Assembly (NCBI GenBank): GCA_002163135.1
Contig: MAAN01000009.1
Coordinates: forward strand, 62,001 to 126,000
Direction of reading: 5' to 3'
DNA: 64,000 nucleotides
Origin: Alphaproteobacteria bacterium 46_93_T64
GTDB taxonomy: Bacteria; Pseudomonadota; Alphaproteobacteria; Sneathiellales; Sneathiellaceae
The first letter of the stretch is position 1. Each line of letters begins with the position of its first letter. A program made the position numbers and the translations under genes. Under the pieces are notes generated by a model. The model did not search any database and was not told the origin of the DNA. It was given only the letters and a program-made list of their open reading frames with translations. Below, piece by piece: positions 61,620 through 64,000 of this stretch.

Positions 61620-63221
61620 TTAATTAGTAATTTGTGAAAGATATTCGTCTCTTAACTCTCTTTTCAAAATCTTTCCAATTGTGCTTCTGGGCAAATAATT
61701 CCGTAACAAGATGGCAGAGACACGCTGTGTTTTCCCAAGCCTCTCATTCACCCATAGCTTAATGTCATCCTCGGTATCTTTGGCGCTATTCTCAAGCACA
61801 ACCAGACCCAAAGGGGTTTCTCCCCATTCATCACTTGGGATCGCAATAACGGCAACATCGGAAACTGACGGGTGCTTAATAAGTTCGGCTTCGATATCTG
61901 CCGCATAAATATTGAACCCACCTGACAAAATCATGTCTTTCTTACGATCTAACAGATACAAGAAACCATCTTCGTCCAAACGGCCCATATCACCGCTTTT
62001 ATAGAATTTATCGCCTTCTGGCGAGATCCATATCATTGCATCGGTCAAGTCCTGCCGCCCATGATACCCGGTCATCATCGCACCTGAGCGGCCAACGATT
62101 TCACCGATCTCACCGACGGGTAATTCGAGTCCTTCATCCGTTATTATTCGAATTTCCGCACCTTCTCCCGCCTTACCGACGGATGCAAGTTTATCGGGAA
62201 ACTCCGTTGCAGAGAGGACCGTTCCGATACCACCTTCAGTCAGACCATAAATTTCGATCATTTTACCCGGCCAGCGATCCAGCGCATCGCGCTTCACATT
62301 TTCTCGTAGCGGGGCACTCGTTGAAAGTTTGACCTCAAAACTATCCAGATCGAAATCATCGAATTTCTCGAAACGAAGCAGTCGCTGGTATTGCACGGGC
62401 ACAAGCATTGTATGCGTTGCACGCTCTGCCTCTGCCAGTTTCAAATACTCTTCCGTGTCGAATTTTGGCATTAGAACAACACGTCCGCCCAAAGCCATAG
62501 TCGGAAGAAGGGCAACCAAAGTCGTATTTGAATAAAGTGCGGTTGCGATCATCGTAACGGCACCTTTATCAAGCCCCATGGCTTTAAAGCGAATTACATG
62601 CTCATAGCGCATGTAGTGGCTTTGTTCGATCCCTTTGGGAACGCCTGTCGTTCCAGAACTATAAATCAGATTAAAGGCGTCTTCAGGTTGGATATCAACA
62701 ATAAGATCTTCATCAGAAGCGCCGCGCATGAGCTCTTCAAAGCCACGCCATCCGTCAGCTTCAAAATCAAAGGCGATATAACCGTCCTCAATCAAGCACT
62801 CGATCCTTCCGTGAAAGGGCGATATCAAATCAAGAGTTGCCTTCGACGCAAATAACATTTGTGACCCGCTGTCACGCAACATTCCTTCCAGTTGCGTACT
62901 TGATGCCATACCGGATAGAGGTACGATACAAACGCCCGCTTGCAAACTTCCCAAATAAACTGTGATATATTCAATGCTGCTTCTCGCCAAAACAGCGACT
63001 TTATCACCGCGGCCCAGCCCTCGCCCCGCCAACATATTTGAAACCTGATTGACGCGGCAAATAAGCTCCCGCCAAGAAACAGCAGCTCCCTCTACTTTTA
63101 AAACCAACAAGTCTGGATTTTCTTGAGCAGCGCGTTGCACTAACCTCGGAAATGGGACAAACCCATCATCCTCATTAAAATTCGAATTTGTCCCTGTTTC
63201 TGGTGCCGGCGTTCCGCTCAT
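61620..63221 (-). CDS. AMP-dependent acyl-CoA synthetase/ligase
   Basis: The 533-residue protein is an ANL-family ligase that activates a carboxylic acid as acyl-AMP and transfers it to CoA. The phosphate loop is IYSSGTTGVPKGIEQSH, the adenine motif is IEIYGLTEGGIGTV, the hinge is LDRKKDMILSGGFNIY and the C-terminal lysine lies in LPRSTIGKILKRELRD. The acid could be medium- or long-chain fatty or aromatic. The ATG at 63221 has GGAGGA four bases upstream. The 5'-nucleotidase gene ends 63 bases upstream on the same strand. Confidence 0.93.
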   Translation of the reverse strand: MSGTPAPETGTNSNFNEDDGFVPFPRLVQRAAQENPDLLVLKVEGAAVSWRELICRVNQVSNMLAGRGLGRGDKVAVLARSSIEYITVYLGSLQAGVCIVPLSGMASSTQLEGMLRDSGSQMLFASKATLDLISPFHGRIECLIEDGYIAFDFEADGWRGFEELMRGASDEDLIVDIQPEDAFNLIYSSGTTGVPKGIEQSHYMRYEHVIRFKAMGLDKGAVTMIATALYSNTTLVALLPTMALGGRVVLMPKFDTEEYLKLAEAERATHTMLVPVQYQRLLRFEKFDDFDLDSFEVKLSTSAPLRENVKRDALDRWPGKMIEIYGLTEGGIGTVLSATEFPDKLASVGKAGEGAEIRIITDEGLELPVGEIGEIVGRSGAMMTGYHGRQDLTDAMIWISPEGDKFYKSGDMGRLDEDGFLYLLDRKKDMILSGGFNIYAADIEAELIKHPSVSDVAVIAIPSDEWGETPLGLVVLENSAKDTEDDIKLWVNERLGKTQRVSAILLRNYLPRSTIGKILKRELRDEYLSQITN

Positions 63222-63283
63222 GTCATCCTCCATAAATTAAGAGCAGACAGAATAACCACTCACAAGAGGATTGCAAACGCCCA

Positions 63284-64000
63284 TTACTTCAGTGCTGAAA
63301 TTCCACCTTTCTCTTTGATGTAATTCATAACTGTTGTCGCCATCAGGGTACCTGCAGCCTTATCAATCACGTGCTTGCTTTTCTTCAACATTGCAAATCC
63401 GTCACCCCCGCCCGCGACATAATCATTTGTCGCCAATGTATAGATCTTATTTGGGTCTACAGGTTCACCATTGATGCTCACTTGTGAAACTCTACTTCCC
63501 GCGGGATTTTTCGTATCAAAAATAAAACTGACACCTACAAAATGGCCAAACCGACCGGCACCATCTTCCACTTTGGAGACACTGTGTTCCAACAATTTCA
63601 AAATATTTGAACCACTAACTTCCAGCAACACTGTGACATTTCCAAAAGGTAATTCACGTAAAATGTCTTTTCGTGTGAGGACACTTCCCGCTTCATATTC
63701 ACGGTCTCCGCGAATACCACCGCCATTAGTAAAACCGATATCAGCCTTAACTTCTTCCTTCATAGCAAGGGCAATGAATCTCCCGAATGTGGTTTGCTTT
63801 GTCCGAACGGATATTCGGCGTGTATCAAGCGGGATATGTGTTTCACCTACGGCTACATCAAGTTTCTTATCAAGAAGTGTGCCGAATTTTTCTGTCATGC
63901 CCGCAATTGTTGCGTCCGGCACCACATTTGAAGTCGCCAAAATCTTCCAACTCGGAATAACTGACAGGTATTTGCGACCTCGTTTTTCTTTCCGTTCCAC
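63284..64000 (-). CDS. 5'-nucleotidase family protein (partial, N-terminus outside window)
   Basis: The frame is open to the window edge and ends at 63284, giving the last 238 residues. It is the C-terminal substrate-binding domain of UshA-like 5'-nucleotidases/bifunctional metallophosphatases: ADIGFTNGGGIRGDREY with the NGGGIR box, FGNVTVLLEVSGSNIL and YTLATNDYVAGGGDGFAML. Such proteins are usually periplasmic with an N-terminal metallophosphatase domain, which must lie beyond position 64000. Confidence 0.9.
   Translation of the reverse strand: MERKEKRGRKYLSVIPSWKILATSNVVPDATIAGMTEKFGTLLDKKLDVAVGETHIPLDTRRISVRTKQTTFGRFIALAMKEEVKADIGFTNGGGIRGDREYEAGSVLTRKDILRELPFGNVTVLLEVSGSNILKLLEHSVSKVEDGAGRFGHFVGVSFIFDTKNPAGSRVSQVSINGEPVDPNKIYTLATNDYVAGGGDGFAMLKKSKHVIDKAAGTLMATTVMNYIKEKGGISALK

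Noticed and set aside
63284-64000. Reading the 5'-nucleotidase fragment as a complete 238-residue gene starting at 64000.
   Set aside because: The frame is open to the window edge and only the C-terminal domain is present, so the true start lies outside the window.

Overview
The window looks like a piece of an alphaproteobacterial chromosome of moderate GC content, probably from a marine or Rhodospirillales/Sneathiellales-type heterotroph. The genus cannot be fixed from the sequence. The alphaproteobacterial signals are a GapR (DUF2312) gene, COQ9, DUF1244, DUF1272 and TIGR02444 proteins, a split pntAA-pntAB-pntB transhydrogenase preceded by a tiny aa3 oxidase subunit IV gene, a fused aerobic indolepyruvate:ferredoxin oxidoreductase, and 41-residue L36. 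No rRNA, tRNA, CRISPR array or intact mobile element was found. Gene density is high on both strands.

Layout. 1-12 kb: a truncated MBL hydrolase, an acyl-CoA dehydrogenase, tsaC, a D-2-hydroxyacid dehydrogenase, a GGDEF/EAL protein, a coupled GST/isomerase pair, an orphan exported protein and a chemoreceptor. 12-18 kb: a TetR-controlled GST/cupin locus with two matching palindromes, nrdAB with a NrdR-box pair, a YdcH-type small protein and ubiX. 18-26 kb: a TIGR02444 protein, a second YdcH protein, a diguanylate cyclase, purEK, a short-chain dehydrogenase relative carrying the halohydrin dehalogenase signature, COQ9, def, rpsU, an alpha/beta hydrolase and an MmyB-type regulator. 26-33.5 kb is the accessory stretch: a decayed integrase end, one very GC-rich SAM/cyclase/AAA/TPR gene, a YegD-like Hsp70, about 745 bases of gene remnants, an SDR, an RRM protein and a small membrane protein.

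34-64 kb is again housekeeping and catabolism: pntB-pntAB-pntAA with the small oxidase subunit, a class II amidotransferase, PepF, two coupled thioesterases, a UDP-sugar epimerase, the fused IOR, a 3-hydroxyacyl-CoA dehydrogenase, a TetR/thioesterase pair, a possible Acb2/Tad1-hairpin-like protein, a DJ-1/PfpI protein, gapR, class II fba, DUF1244, a YbdK-type ligase, an N-formylglutamate amidohydrolase family protein, pyk, glcDEF, rpmJ, a methyltransferase, an acyl-CoA synthetase and a truncated 5'-nucleotidase.

Together the genes describe an aerobic organism that oxidises acyl-CoAs, amino-acid-derived indolepyruvate/2-oxo acids and glycolate, with c-di-GMP and cAMP-type signalling. The most unusual items are the halohydrin dehalogenase candidate (21.9-22.6 kb), the compositionally foreign cyclase gene next to an integrase relic, the gene graveyard at 31.4-32.2 kb and the repeated tight convergent gene ends that share TTAA. 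I see no complete defence system, prophage or biosynthetic cluster. Start codons were reassigned wherever a ribosome binding site or family knowledge argued for it.
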